Positions 1 to 8,955 are shown, numbered from the stretch's first letter. The stretch is 64,000 nucleotides of DNA from Paenibacillus zeirhizosphaerae (GCF_030705605.1 NZ_JAPCKK010000031.1:186001-250000), one strand, 5' to 3'. Made by a program: numbers and translations. Notes: generated by a model from the letters alone, not told the origin.

Positions 1-474
1 CAGCGACTCAACAACCGAAGACAGGAAAAAATCCTTGTCCAGAATGATCCGTTCCCCTTTAATCTCTCTCGACCTTACCACCTTCCAAACGGGCTCACCT
101 GCAGCAATCTGCAACTGTCTCGCCAATTCCGAAGATGCGGGTATAAGCTTGACCTCATACACATGCGTCTTTGTGCTTGAGCCGATTATTTCCGACATTT
201 CCTTGAAAGATATAAGTCCTGTAACGGAAAATTTCATCCGTCCTATATCCAGTACAAAAGAGCCTTTACCCTTGACCTTGTGAATATATCCGTTCTGGGC
301 CAACAGATTCAGGGCTTTGCGCACAGTTTCCCGCGAAGTGTCGTACTCAGCGGTGATATCATGCTCCGAGGGCAGCTTCGTACCGGGCGCCAGCCGCCCG
401 GCCTGGATCTGCTCCGAATAATCATTAAAAATTTGCAAGTAGATGTTCCTATTCAATGTCATCACCGCATTCAT
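1..474 (-). CDS. treR: Trehalose operon repressor TreR, GntR family (3' end cut by window)
   Basis: GntR-family repressor that senses trehalose-6-phosphate and shuts off the trehalose operon. The N-terminal winged helix is clear (LPSEHDITAEYDTSRETVRK, then NGYIHKVKGKGSFVL), followed by the start of a UTRA effector domain. The C-terminal part lies beyond position 1. The frame could start at 474 or at the internal ATG at 462, where the protein would begin MTLNRNIYLQ as in known TreR proteins; no strong Shine-Dalgarno separates the two. It lies 68 bases downstream of treP on the same strand and is the last gene of the operon. The assignment rests on family resemblance plus context. Confidence 0.9.
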   Translation of the reverse strand, partial: MNAVMTLNRNIYLQIFNDYSEQIQAGRLAPGTKLPSEHDITAEYDTSRETVRKALNLLAQNGYIHKVKGKGSFVLDIGRMKFSVTGLISFKEMSEIIGSSTKTHVYEVKLIPASSELARQLQIAAGEPVWKVVRSREIKGERIILDKDFFLSSVVESL

Positions 475-541
475 TTTAACATGAGCATTTTGCACAATCC
501 AGCTTCCGGCTCATTCCCTTGGACTGCCCTCTACAAGGCTT

Positions 542-2533
542 CTACCCTTTCAGATGAACTTTAAGCACGATATCCTGACCGCTTCGAACCTCACCCTGTG
601 CGATTTGCTCCACCCGTTCAATCCGTTCCTGGCCGCCAGCCAGAATAATCGGCGTAATCAACGGATGTCCGGCTGCGCGAATCCGTTCGCGGTCAAACTC
701 CAGCAGCAGTTGGCCGGCTTTTACCACATCGCCCTCCTGAACGTGGACGGTATAACCGCTGCCTTTTAAAGACACCGTATTGATTCCGACATGAATAAGA
801 ATCTGAACTCCAGAGACATGCTCCAGCATCACGGCATGTTTGCTCTTGATCACATGGGCCACCACACCGTCGAACGGAGCCGTGATTTTGCCCTCGGCCG
901 GTTCCACGGCAATTCCCTGACCCATGGCACCGCTTGAAAAAGCGGGGTCAGGCACTTCCGACAGCTCCACCGTTTTGCCCGTTAACGGAGACTTGATTTC
1001 CAGAAAGAGCTCCTTGTTGTCTGCGCTTTCAGAAACCGCCGGGTACTCTTGTTCAACAATCGTTTCAGAACGTTCGGCAGCTTCCGGTTCGGTATTGAAG
1101 CTATTATCCACATTGCCGATTGTCTTGCGGTTCGTCCACTTGCCATAAAGCAATGTCGCTGTGAACGGAATGATCAATACAATGGCCATGCCCAGGAAGA
1201 ATACACCCCACTGGTTAGGATAGATGGACAGAAAGCCGGGAATACCGCCAACGCCAACGGAGGACGCAAGCACGCCATTCACCGTCAGTAAAACGCCAGC
1301 TATAGCGGAGCCGATCATACCAAAGACGAACGGAAATTTGTATCGTACATTGACACCAAAGATAGCAGGCTCCGTAACGCCCAGAAAAGCAGAGACCGAA
1401 GACGTTACTGCAAGACCTTTGCTTTTCTTTTGCTTAAATACGAGCAGCATGCCCAGTGCGGCTGCACCCTGTGCGATATTGGATAGCGCCAGCATCGGCC
1501 ATAGGAAGGTGCCGCCCTGGGAAGCGATCAGTTGTACATCCACCGCCAGAAAGGTATGATGCATGCCGGTAATAACAAGCAGCGCATACAGCCCGCCATA
1601 GATCAGCCCGCCAAGCGCAGGAGCCAGTCCGAAAATATAAACCAGCCCGGACGTAATCGCGTTGCCGATGGCAAACGTAACCGGTCCGATTACGGTAAAA
1701 GCCAGAAAGCCTGTAATTAAAAGCGTTATGGGAGCAACGATCAGCAGCTTGAACGCGTCAGCCACCCTTTTATTCATGAATGCTTCAATCTTGGCCAGGA
1801 TATAAGCCGAAACCAGCACAGGCAGCACCTGGCCCTGGTAACCGATCTTCTCCACCTCCCAGCCGAACAGGTTCCATACAGGAACGGTTCCGTTCGTCTT
1901 CGCTTCAGCATAACCGTAGCCGCTTAACAGGTCGGGGTGGACGAGAATCAGCCCAAGCACGATGCCAAGCAGCGGGCTGCCGCCAAAACGGGTCACGGCA
2001 GACCAGCCTATTAAGGCCGGCAGGAAGGTAAACGCCGTGCTTGCAATCGTATTAATGATGGAGGCGAAATCCTTCCATTGCGGATAGACCTGCACCAGCG
2101 ATTGCCCGTCGAAGAAAATGCCCGGCCCAGTCAAAATATTGTTAATCCCGAGCAGCAGACCGGCGGTCACGATCGCTGGCAGAATAGGAATAAAAATATC
2201 TGCCAGCGCTTTGATCGCCCGCTGAATCGGATTTTGCTTTTTGCTTGCAATCTCCTTCAGCTCATCCTTGGTGACCCGCTGCCCACCGGTGATCTTCATC
2301 ATCTCGTCATACACTTTATCGACAAGACCAGGCCCAATAATCACCTGGAATTGCCCCTGGGTAGAGAAATGCCCTTTGACCAGCTCATTGCTTTCAAGCG
2401 CGGCTTCATCCACCTTGCTTTCATCCTGCAGCGAAAATCTGAGCCGGGTAACACAATGCGTGGCTGCTTCGATGTTTTCTTTGCCACCGACAGCCTGAAT
2501 GATCAGCTCTACATCCTTCTTGTTCATCGCCAT
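542..2533 (-). CDS. treP: PTS trehalose-specific EIIBCA permease
   Basis: Membrane permease that imports trehalose and phosphorylates it to trehalose-6-phosphate. 663 residues with three fused PTS domains: EIIB at about 1-85 with phospho-accepting Cys27 (THCVTRLRF), EIIC with about ten membrane segments at about 105-470, and a C-terminal EIIA of the glucose type at about 505-660. EIIA keeps both key histidines: His566 (SKHAV) and the phosphorylated His581 (ILIHVGINTV). The well-known Bacillus subtilis TreP is EIIBC only, so the fused EIIA is a difference and should remove the need for a separate EIIA. A GGAGAG site precedes the ATG. It lies 31 bases after treA and before treR. Confidence 0.93.
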   Translation of the reverse strand: MAMNKKDVELIIQAVGGKENIEAATHCVTRLRFSLQDESKVDEAALESNELVKGHFSTQGQFQVIIGPGLVDKVYDEMMKITGGQRVTKDELKEIASKKQNPIQRAIKALADIFIPILPAIVTAGLLLGINNILTGPGIFFDGQSLVQVYPQWKDFASIINTIASTAFTFLPALIGWSAVTRFGGSPLLGIVLGLILVHPDLLSGYGYAEAKTNGTVPVWNLFGWEVEKIGYQGQVLPVLVSAYILAKIEAFMNKRVADAFKLLIVAPITLLITGFLAFTVIGPVTFAIGNAITSGLVYIFGLAPALGGLIYGGLYALLVITGMHHTFLAVDVQLIASQGGTFLWPMLALSNIAQGAAALGMLLVFKQKKSKGLAVTSSVSAFLGVTEPAIFGVNVRYKFPFVFGMIGSAIAGVLLTVNGVLASSVGVGGIPGFLSIYPNQWGVFFLGMAIVLIIPFTATLLYGKWTNRKTIGNVDNSFNTEPEAAERSETIVEQEYPAVSESADNKELFLEIKSPLTGKTVELSEVPDPAFSSGAMGQGIAVEPAEGKITAPFDGVVAHVIKSKHAVMLEHVSGVQILIHVGINTVSLKGSGYTVHVQEGDVVKAGQLLLEFDRERIRAAGHPLITPIILAGGQERIERVEQIAQGEVRSGQDIVLKVHLKG

Positions 2534-2564
2534 GTTACTCTCTCCTCTGAATTAACATCAATGC

Positions 2565-4265
2565 TTAACGGATAATCCACATAAAAGAAGCGTACGGGCT
2601 CAGCTCCAACTGCTGCTGCAGTTCAGGCTCAGCGTCTGTGTTGCCAAGCAATAGTTTAGCAGGTGTGTCTTTGATCATAGTCCAAAAATGATCCGGGAGC
2701 CTAAATGCAGCCTCGTCCGCACTGAAATTGGAAATGACAAACAGCATTTCGCTGGCATTCCTGCGGCTGTAAGCAAAAATTTGGGGATGTTCTTCGTCAA
2801 GCCGCTCAAAACTCCCATCCGTAAACACCTGAATCTGCTTGCGCAGCGCTATCAATTTACGATAATGCTGGTACACCGATTTCGGATCCGATAATTGCTG
2901 CTTCACATGGAGGGAACGGTACCGCTCATCCACCTTGATCCAGGGAGTTCCACTCGTGAAGCCGGCCTGCGGGCTGTCGTCCCACAGCATCGGAGTTCTG
3001 GAATTGTCTCTTGAGCGCTCCTTGATGATAGCAAAGGCTTCCTCGGCTGCTTTGCCCCGTTCCTGTAAAATCCGGTACATATTTTGGGATTCGATGTCCC
3101 TGATTTCATCGATGCTGTGCCACTGCGGATTCGGCATGCCGATTTCTTCCCCCTGATAAACGTAAGGAGTACCTTGCAAACCATGAAGGGTCGTTGCCAG
3201 CAGCTTGGCGCTTTCAGCCAGATAAGGACCATCATTGAGGAAGCGGGATACGGCGCGTGGCTGGTCGTGATTGTTGAAGAATAAGGCATTCCAGCCGCCG
3301 CCCTCCTGCATGCCCAGCTGCCACTGGGACAGCAGCTTTTTCAACTGCTCAAAATCATAAGGCATAAGCTCCCATTTATTATTATTCGGATAATCCACCT
3401 TCAGATGATGAAAGTTAAAGGTCATGGAAAACTCCTTTTCATCCGGGTTGGAATACCGTATGCAGTTCTCCAGCGTTGTAGAAGACATCTCTCCGACCGT
3501 CACCATATGATGTGGAGCGAATATCTTCTCGTGAAGCTCCTTCACAAACTCGTGAACACGCGGCCCGTCCGTATAATAGACACGCCCGTCTGCTGGCTGG
3601 CTCGCACCTTCATCATTAGGAAACTGCTGATTTTTGGAGATCAGGTTGATGACATCCAATCTGAAACCGCTAACACCTTTCTCCGCCCAAAAGGTCATCA
3701 TCTTGATAACATCTTCCCTAACCTTGTCATTCTCCCAGTTCAGGTCAGCCTGGGTCTTGTCAAACAGCGTGAGAAAATATTGCCCCGTGGTCTCGTCATA
3801 CTGCCAGGCCGGTCCGCCAAATTTGGACTGCCAGTTATTCGGAGGTCCGCCATCAGGCGCCGGATCCCGCCAAATATAATAGTCTCTGTACGGGTTATCC
3901 CTCGATTGTCTGGCTTTCTTGAACCATTCATGCTCCGTCGAGGAGTGATTGACCACAATATCAATCATGAGATGCATCCCGCGCCTCCTAATCTCACGAA
4001 CCAATTCGTCAAAGTCCTCCATCGTACCAAAATCGGGGTTGATGCTGTAATAATCCGCCACGTCGTAACCGTTATCATTTTGCGGGCTGACATAAACCGG
4101 CTGCAGCCAGACGATATCGATCCCGAGATCCTTTAAATAATCCAGCTTGCTGGTCAGGCCCTTGATATCCCCTGAGCCCGAACCGGTCGTATCCTTGAAG
4201 CTCTTCGGATATACCTGATACACCGTAAGCTTTCTCCACCAGTCCTGTTCCTTCATCCTGCTCAT
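2565..4265 (-). CDS. treA: Trehalose-6-phosphate hydrolase (phospho-alpha-1,1-glucosidase)
   Basis: Cytoplasmic GH13 enzyme that splits trehalose-6-phosphate into glucose and glucose-6-phosphate. It begins MSRMKEQDWWRKLTVYQVYP, and the (beta/alpha)8 barrel holds the three GH13 catalytic acids: nucleophile Asp in GFRLDVINL, general acid Glu in TVGEMSS, and Asp in FFNNHDQPR. The ATG at 4265 has GGAGG eight bases upstream; a longer frame would use a TTG that overlaps this ribosome binding site, so it was rejected. About 566 residues, normal for TreA/TreC. First gene of the operon, behind a promoter with two TreR-type operators. Confidence 0.95.
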   Translation of the reverse strand: MSRMKEQDWWRKLTVYQVYPKSFKDTTGSGSGDIKGLTSKLDYLKDLGIDIVWLQPVYVSPQNDNGYDVADYYSINPDFGTMEDFDELVREIRRRGMHLMIDIVVNHSSTEHEWFKKARQSRDNPYRDYYIWRDPAPDGGPPNNWQSKFGGPAWQYDETTGQYFLTLFDKTQADLNWENDKVREDVIKMMTFWAEKGVSGFRLDVINLISKNQQFPNDEGASQPADGRVYYTDGPRVHEFVKELHEKIFAPHHMVTVGEMSSTTLENCIRYSNPDEKEFSMTFNFHHLKVDYPNNNKWELMPYDFEQLKKLLSQWQLGMQEGGGWNALFFNNHDQPRAVSRFLNDGPYLAESAKLLATTLHGLQGTPYVYQGEEIGMPNPQWHSIDEIRDIESQNMYRILQERGKAAEEAFAIIKERSRDNSRTPMLWDDSPQAGFTSGTPWIKVDERYRSLHVKQQLSDPKSVYQHYRKLIALRKQIQVFTDGSFERLDEEHPQIFAYSRRNASEMLFVISNFSADEAAFRLPDHFWTMIKDTPAKLLLGNTDAEPELQQQLELSPYASFMWIIR

Positions 4266-4315
4266 ATGAAATGCCTCCAAAATTCAGTAATAAAAAATGA
4301 AATCCAGCCAAATAA

Positions 4316-4365
4316 CCTGTATATACAAGCAAGTTGATTCTATACCTGTATATACAAGTTGTCAA
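4316..4365 (-). promoter_or_regulatory. tre operon promoter with two TreR operators
   Basis: On the minus strand a -35 TTGACA (4360-4365) and a -10 TAGAAT (4337-4342) are separated by 17 bases. Two identical boxes reading CTTGTATATACAGG lie at 4345-4358 (inside the spacer) and 4316-4329 (just downstream of the -10). They match the palindromic TreR operator core of Bacillus (TTGTATATACAA). Spacer and downstream boxes together would block RNA polymerase when TreR is bound. Confidence 0.88.
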
Positions 4366-4406
4366 TCTTTTTTCTTCCCCTTTTCAGGAAACAAATGGAT
4401 ACAAAA

Positions 4407-4426
4407 GAGCCGCTCCACAGCGGCTC
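4407..4426 (-). terminator. Terminator after the 4455-5603 MFS gene
   Basis: Seven-base stem GAGCCGC/GCGGCTC with a six-base loop, followed on the minus strand by TTTTGT. It separates the MFS/PadR transcript from the tre operon promoter. Confidence 0.75.
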
Positions 4427-4454
4427 CCTTCTCCCCAAATGTATAAATTCCTGT

Positions 4455-5603
4455 TTAACCCGCTTGCTTCTGTTTTCCTGATTTCAATGATTGCATGATG
4501 ATAAATAACAGCACGGATACAGCCACGGATGCTGCACAAACTGCGAACAGTACAGAATAGCCCATAAGCTGGGACACCCATCCGAGAATAATAGCTCCCA
4601 GCCCAATGCCAAGATCGAACGCTGTCATAAACGAGGCGTTAGCCACTCCCTTTTTGTGCGGAGGAACAAGCCGCAAATTCAACACCTGCAGCGCCGGCTG
4701 TGCAGCACCGAAGCCGATCCCGTAAAGAACAGCAGCAATCATCACAGACAATAAGCCACCCGCGAAGCTTAGGATCACCAGCGACAATATCGTCACAATC
4801 AGCGCCGGCACGATCACGTACCTCTCGCCGATCCGGTCGGACAGCTTCCCTGCTATCGGCCTTACTAACGTTAATGAAATAGCATAAACCAGAAAGAATG
4901 TACCCGGGTTGACCTGGATCGATTCCGAGAAGAGAGGTAAAAAGGTGGTGATTCCCCCATAAGCCACAGCCAGAAAGAAAAGGCAGACCGTCACAGGCAA
5001 AACCGATTTATCGAACATTTCTATTTTCCCGCCTGCTTTTTTGGGCTGGAACGGGATCCGGACAGGAGCAACCAGCAAGAACGCCACGACGGACAGTCCT
5101 GTTGCAGCCAAAAAAAGCGCGTGAAACGATCCGTTGTCCAACATCCACACACCCAGCATAGGTCCTGTGGCCATAGCCAAGGTCATCGCCATCCCGAACC
5201 ATCCCATGCCTTCTCCCCTGCGTGATTCCGGAATCACGTCCGTAACGGAAGTGCTGACAGCCGTTGTTGTGAACGCCCAGCTCGCACCATGCAGTACCCG
5301 AAGCGCAAACAGGCTCAGCAGGCCGCCCACCCAATCGTAAAGATACATAGACAGGATGAATACCAGAAATCCGCCGAGCATAAACGGCCTTCTGCCGTAG
5401 CGGTCAAGCAATCCGCCCACAAGCGGGCGAAACAATACCGCAGTTATCGTAAAAGCGCCGGCAGCAGCACCAATCTGCGCTTCGTTTCCCCCGATTTCTT
5501 TAATGAAAAGCGGCAGCGTAGGCAGCAGCAAATAAAACCCCATAAACAGCATTAACATAGATAATGTCATTTGGATAAAGGACTTCGTCCATATGCGCTC
5601 CAT
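4455..5603 (-). CDS. MFS transporter (YwoG/YfkF-like drug efflux type)
   Basis: 382-residue major facilitator with about 12 hydrophobic segments. The MFS signature loop between TM2 and TM3 is clear (GGLLDRYGRRPF), and a second copy of the motif lies between TM8 and TM9 (GKLSDRIGERYV). The proline-rich motif C region of antiporters (MATGPMLGVWML) points to drug:proton export rather than sugar uptake. The substrate cannot be read from sequence. It lies 34 bases downstream of a PadR regulator on the same strand, so the pair is probably a substrate-inducible efflux operon. Confidence 0.85.
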   Translation of the reverse strand: MERIWTKSFIQMTLSMLMLFMGFYLLLPTLPLFIKEIGGNEAQIGAAAGAFTITAVLFRPLVGGLLDRYGRRPFMLGGFLVFILSMYLYDWVGGLLSLFALRVLHGASWAFTTTAVSTSVTDVIPESRRGEGMGWFGMAMTLAMATGPMLGVWMLDNGSFHALFLAATGLSVVAFLLVAPVRIPFQPKKAGGKIEMFDKSVLPVTVCLFFLAVAYGGITTFLPLFSESIQVNPGTFFLVYAISLTLVRPIAGKLSDRIGERYVIVPALIVTILSLVILSFAGGLLSVMIAAVLYGIGFGAAQPALQVLNLRLVPPHKKGVANASFMTAFDLGIGLGAIILGWVSQLMGYSVLFAVCAASVAVSVLLFIIMQSLKSGKQKQAG

Positions 5604-5637
5604 TGTATCCTCCTTGCGGGCACCATTCAGCAGGCCG

Positions 5638-6204
5638 TTAGTCTTCCTGCGCCTGGACCCGTTCTATTTCTTCCTTAACCCACTGCATTTCCGTCTCCGC
5701 CAGCCGTTTGCGATGGTCGAACACCCTTAATAGCTGAACACGCTGCTTCTCCGGCTCCGGCTTGTTCGTCTGCAGGTAAAACTCGAAGTCTGATACCGTT
5801 TTAAGGCTCTTCACCAGAAGCTGCAAATATTGATTCAGACATTCTATGCGAAGCTCTTGGGTTACATACTGAAAATAGACCATTTTGAAACGGAAGGTGT
5901 ACTGTGTCTCGATATCCCAATTGGAATCGAACGGTGACGCCATAAGCTCCACGAAACGTTCAGCTCCCGCGTTTGTAATCTCGTATATTTTTCTTGTCCG
6001 TCCCCCTTTCGTTTCCTCCTCCACACGCAGATGGATCCAGCCGGCATCCGTCATACGGGACAGGAGAGGATAGAGCGTTCCCGAGCTGATCTTCCGTCCA
6101 AGCCCGACGGAGTTCTTTAGAACGTCCTGCAGCATGTAGCCGTGCTTCTCGCCAGTCATCAACTCTCCCAGGATAAACAATTCGTACAATGCATTCACAA
6201 CCAT
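5638..6204 (-). CDS. PadR family transcriptional regulator
   Basis: Winged-helix repressor of the PadR family, about 188 residues from the ATG at 6204 (MVVNALYELFILGEL). The N-terminal winged helix is typical (KHGYMLQDVLKN, then SSGTLYPLLSRM and GGRTRKIYEIT), followed by a helical C-terminal dimerisation region with many charged residues. A frame upstream of 6204 exists but runs through the promoter and operator and is rejected. It heads an operon with the MFS gene and probably represses both. The start codon lies next to a pair of repeated operator-like sequences. Confidence 0.9.
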   Translation of the reverse strand: MVVNALYELFILGELMTGEKHGYMLQDVLKNSVGLGRKISSGTLYPLLSRMTDAGWIHLRVEEETKGGRTRKIYEITNAGAERFVELMASPFDSNWDIETQYTFRFKMVYFQYVTQELRIECLNQYLQLLVKSLKTVSDFEFYLQTNKPEPEKQRVQLLRVFDHRKRLAETEMQWVKEEIERVQAQED

Positions 6205-6209
6205 TCTAT

Positions 6210-6257
6210 ATATGTCTTTTCGATATATATTATATGTCGATTCGATATATGTGTCTA
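6210..6257 (-). promoter_or_regulatory. padR-MFS promoter with duplicated operator
   Basis: Minus-strand -35 TAGACA (6252-6257) and -10 TATAAT (6229-6234) are spaced by 17 bases. Two 19-base near-identical boxes, each a rough dyad of the form ATATGTCNNTTCGATATAT, occupy 6210-6228 and 6232-6250. They are offset by 22 bases (two helical turns) and overlap the -10 and the transcription start. PadR proteins commonly bind ATGT/ACAT-type dyads, so autoregulation is likely; the binding itself is inferred. Confidence 0.75.
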
Positions 6258-6278
6258 TATCTTTATTATGATTCGGCC

Positions 6279-6330
6279 AAAAAAATACCGCAGTCCACAA
6301 CGCCGAAATTCAACGCTAGACTGCGGTATT
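6279..6330 (-). terminator. Terminator of the blaI-blaR1 transcript
   Basis: A 12-base perfect inverted repeat (AATACCGCAGTC at 6284-6295 and its complement at 6319-6330) with a 23-base loop. On the minus strand it is followed directly by seven T residues. It lies 42 bases after the blaR1 stop codon. Confidence 0.85.
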
Positions 6331-6372
6331 GGCTCACTTCCATCTCTACGGCTAACACCTGAGCTCATTTTC

Positions 6373-8151
6373 TTAAAAAATCCCTTTATCCTTTAATATA
6401 GCCAGGCTAATCTCTGCTGCCCTGCTTCCACTGGCCTGTTTTTCATTTTGCATATTCGCCGCAAAAATATACGTTCTGCCTCCGTTTTCCACATAACCTA
6501 TGAACCAGCCATTGATATCTTGGTGGCTCACCGTACCTGTGCCTGTTTTCCCGGATAAAACGGCTCCATCTTTTTGCTTTAAGCGGATGGCGGCTTTGAC
6601 TGCACTAACATGACGCTCATCAAATCCAAATTCATTGTTGTATAAAGCCGTTAACAGCTGAACCTGCTCTACAGGAGAGATTTTCAACGAGGATTCCAGC
6701 CAAAACTCCCCCATTCCTCCAGACAGATTCAGATTGCCGTAACCGATCTGCTGCAAATACATCTGCAGGCGCTCCTGCCCCACCTTCCTATCGATTTCCT
6801 GGAAATACCAGTTCACCGAGCTTTTCAGCGCTGAATTTAAATCCTGGTCCCTGTTCCAGGAACTAAAAGGATAGGACTTCCCGTCCCAAGGCAGGGTGGA
6901 TTTTTCAGTCGTGATCACATTCATCTCCAGTCCAAACAGCGAGCTGTAAATTTTATAAGTGGAGTCCGGGGAAACTCTGGTTTCACTCTTGTCTTTATTG
7001 TAGATTTCATAGCTATCGGCCCGCATATCATACAACACAAAGCTGCCGTCAGTATCACCAAAATACCGCCCAAGATCCTCATACACCACACGCTCGCTGT
7101 TCCATTCATAACGGTCATCATCCTGCGCCATGACGGATACGAATGGAAACTGGGCCATGATCACAAGCCCCACCATCACAAAGATTGCGAAGCCCTTCAG
7201 CTTCTGCAGCCTGGTTTCCGTTTTGAAAGCGGCGATTCTTATAATACGTTCTTTGATCTGCTCCTTCGGGCCTGCCAGGGAGCTGGCCAGCACAGCATTT
7301 CCAGAGGCTGCTGAAGTCTTCAGAAAATGAATAATGGTATTGCCATACTCGCCGTAGCATTCAGGATCAAGTGACTGCAAAACAGCGGTATCACAGGCGA
7401 TCTCCCGGTCCAGCCTCATCTCGCGGAAAGCGATCCAGACCAGCGGATTAAACCAATAAACCACTTGAAAAATCAATGTGAAATAGTTCATCACCATATC
7501 TTTGTTTTTATAATGATGCAGTTCATGCAGGATAATATATTTCATATCTTTTGCGGATAACCAGGTATCCGAGGATTCAGGGAAAACGACATAGGTGCGC
7601 AATAAGCCAAACGTCATTGGAGATGAGACAAGTGGAGACTCACCCAAAATAATGTTGCCAGAGATTTTTAACTCCCGCTTGCACTGCTCGAACAAATTTA
7701 TAATTTCCGAATTCTCCATGGCGGACGTTGTATTTTGAATCAACCACAGCTTGCGCCAGCCGTGTAGGGCCACACCGGTCAAAACCAGCACTCCCACCGC
7801 CCATATCACGGCAATCACATGGTTCAGAAAAGCCGGCGAGGTGCGCTGAACAGACAGTGAAATGTCCTGCAGCCAGTTTACGCTGTCCGCAGTTCGGTCT
7901 GGAGCTTCACCGCCGGTGGCACTATGCACCAGGCTTGCCGGGTCGGTCGTAAATAAAGCCGTAACATGATCGCCAAAGCCAAAGAGATGCTGAGGAATGA
8001 ACGGCAGCGTCAATGCAATGAACAGCAAAGACCACAGATTGTACCGCCACCTGGCTGACAACTGCTTTTTGAAAACGTTCCTTATGGCAAGCACAAGCCC
8101 GACGGACAGGGAGGATACGGCGAACATGATCAACAAATAGGAAAGGCTCAT
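6373..8151 (-). CDS. blaR1: BlaR1/MecR1 beta-lactam sensor-transducer
   Basis: Membrane receptor that is acylated by beta-lactams outside the cell and triggers proteolytic loss of BlaI inside. 592 residues. The N-terminal half has four membrane segments and an M56 zinc protease with HELHH at 209-213 and a downstream EIACD glutamate. The C-terminal extracellular half is a penicillin-binding sensor domain with STYK (397-400), an SVN motif and KTG (in SGKTGTGT). All catalytic motifs expected for function are present. The start overlaps the blaI stop by four bases (ATGA), so the two are translationally coupled. The likely target is the beta-lactamase gene at 10275-11201. Confidence 0.93.
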   Translation of the reverse strand: MSLSYLLIMFAVSSLSVGLVLAIRNVFKKQLSARWRYNLWSLLFIALTLPFIPQHLFGFGDHVTALFTTDPASLVHSATGGEAPDRTADSVNWLQDISLSVQRTSPAFLNHVIAVIWAVGVLVLTGVALHGWRKLWLIQNTTSAMENSEIINLFEQCKRELKISGNIILGESPLVSSPMTFGLLRTYVVFPESSDTWLSAKDMKYIILHELHHYKNKDMVMNYFTLIFQVVYWFNPLVWIAFREMRLDREIACDTAVLQSLDPECYGEYGNTIIHFLKTSAASGNAVLASSLAGPKEQIKERIIRIAAFKTETRLQKLKGFAIFVMVGLVIMAQFPFVSVMAQDDDRYEWNSERVVYEDLGRYFGDTDGSFVLYDMRADSYEIYNKDKSETRVSPDSTYKIYSSLFGLEMNVITTEKSTLPWDGKSYPFSSWNRDQDLNSALKSSVNWYFQEIDRKVGQERLQMYLQQIGYGNLNLSGGMGEFWLESSLKISPVEQVQLLTALYNNEFGFDERHVSAVKAAIRLKQKDGAVLSGKTGTGTVSHQDINGWFIGYVENGGRTYIFAANMQNEKQASGSRAAEISLAILKDKGIF

Positions 8152-8537
8152 GACCCGTCTCCTTTTTTAAATCGATCATCCAAAATCTTGCGCAGCTCAT
8201 CGATATCCTCTTTGGACATTTGATCATGCTCCAGAAAATTCAGCACCATGGAATTCAAGGTTCCATTGTAAAAACGGTTAAGAAAGCTTTTGCTCTCGTG
8301 CTCGATATATTCGTCTTCCTGAATCAAGGGCGTATATACAAAAACACGGCTTTCTTTTTTATAGGTCAGCGCCTTTTTCTTAACCAGCCGGAGCAGCAGG
8401 GTTTGAATCGTCTTCGGACTCCATGTGCTCGTCTTGACAAGCTTTTCAATCACTTCATTCGTGCTGATCGGCGCATGATTCCAAATCACTTTCATGACTT
8501 CGAACTCGGCTTCCGAGATTTGCGGCAATTCTTTCAT
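8148..8537 (-). CDS. blaI: BlaI/MecI family repressor
   Basis: Winged-helix repressor of beta-lactamase genes, about 129 residues from the ATG at 8537, which has GGAGG eight bases upstream; this is the usual BlaI length. The protein begins MKELPQISEAEFEVMKVIW, with the typical recognition region STWSPKTIQTLLLRLVKK and a C-terminal dimerisation helix region. An extension to 8597 would ignore the ribosome binding site. By eye there is no BlaI-type dyad (TACA..TGTA) in front of blaI itself, although two are present in front of the beta-lactamase gene; if real, blaI may not repress itself. Confidence 0.92.
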   Translation of the reverse strand: MKELPQISEAEFEVMKVIWNHAPISTNEVIEKLVKTSTWSPKTIQTLLLRLVKKKALTYKKESRVFVYTPLIQEDEYIEHESKSFLNRFYNGTLNSMVLNFLEHDQMSKEDIDELRKILDDRFKKGDGS

Positions 8538-8609
8538 TACAGGAACCTCCATCGAAAAGTTTAAGCTTGATCTATTATATAACGCCTTCCTCTTCATTTC
8601 ACTTAAGGC

Positions 8610-8637
8610 TTGATTTGTGGCGATATCTTAGTACAAT
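8610..8637 (+). promoter_or_regulatory. Promoter giving a leaderless ArsR-type mRNA
   Basis: -35 TTGATT (8610-8615), 16-base spacer, -10 TACAAT (8632-8637). Only six bases separate the -10 box from the ATG at 8644, so transcription should start at or within a base or two of the start codon. No Shine-Dalgarno sequence exists before the ATG, which fits a leaderless message. Confidence 0.55.
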
Positions 8638-8643
8638 GGTTTT

Positions 8644-8934
8644 ATGACTACTCAAAAAATAATAAATGACGAGCTCCGAGTCAAAATATTTAAGGCATTA
8701 GCGGATGAAACAAGATTGGACATCATACGGGCTCTGTACACCAGCAGAAAGGAGATGAATTGTGGAGAAGTAGGAGACATTCGCGATACTACGAAATCGA
8801 ATACTTCGTATCACTTGCGTGCTTTAAAGGAGGCGAAATTGATCAAGGTACGAAAAGAAGCTCAAGCGAAGTATATGAGTATCGATTTAGAGACGTTTCA
8901 AACTTACTTACCTGGATTTCTGGATACGTTGTAG
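8644..8934 (+). CDS. ArsR family winged-helix regulator
   Basis: 96-residue ArsR/SmtB-type repressor. The winged helix is complete (FKALADETRLDIIRAL, then KSNTSYHLRALKEAKLIKVRKEAQAKYMSID). It has one cysteine (MNCGEV) and no CxC metal-binding pair, so a metal sensor role is unlikely; it resembles the metal-free ArsR regulators that control an adjacent transporter. It lies 68 bases upstream of an MFS gene on the same strand, with a perfect inverted repeat between them. The start has no ribosome binding site and is probably leaderless. Confidence 0.88.
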   Translation: MTTQKIINDELRVKIFKALADETRLDIIRALYTSRKEMNCGEVGDIRDTTKSNTSYHLRALKEAKLIKVRKEAQAKYMSIDLETFQTYLPGFLDTL

Positions 8935-8955
8935 ACGGAAATTTTTTTCTTCATT

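Noticed and set aside
3405..4136. Long plus-strand frame opposite treA
   Set aside because: Lies wholly opposite a clear GH13 gene, has no ribosome binding site and no protein-like composition.
8560..8640. BlaI operator in front of blaI
   Set aside because: Only a TACA half-site occurs, which belongs to the ArsR -10 box; no matching TGTA half.
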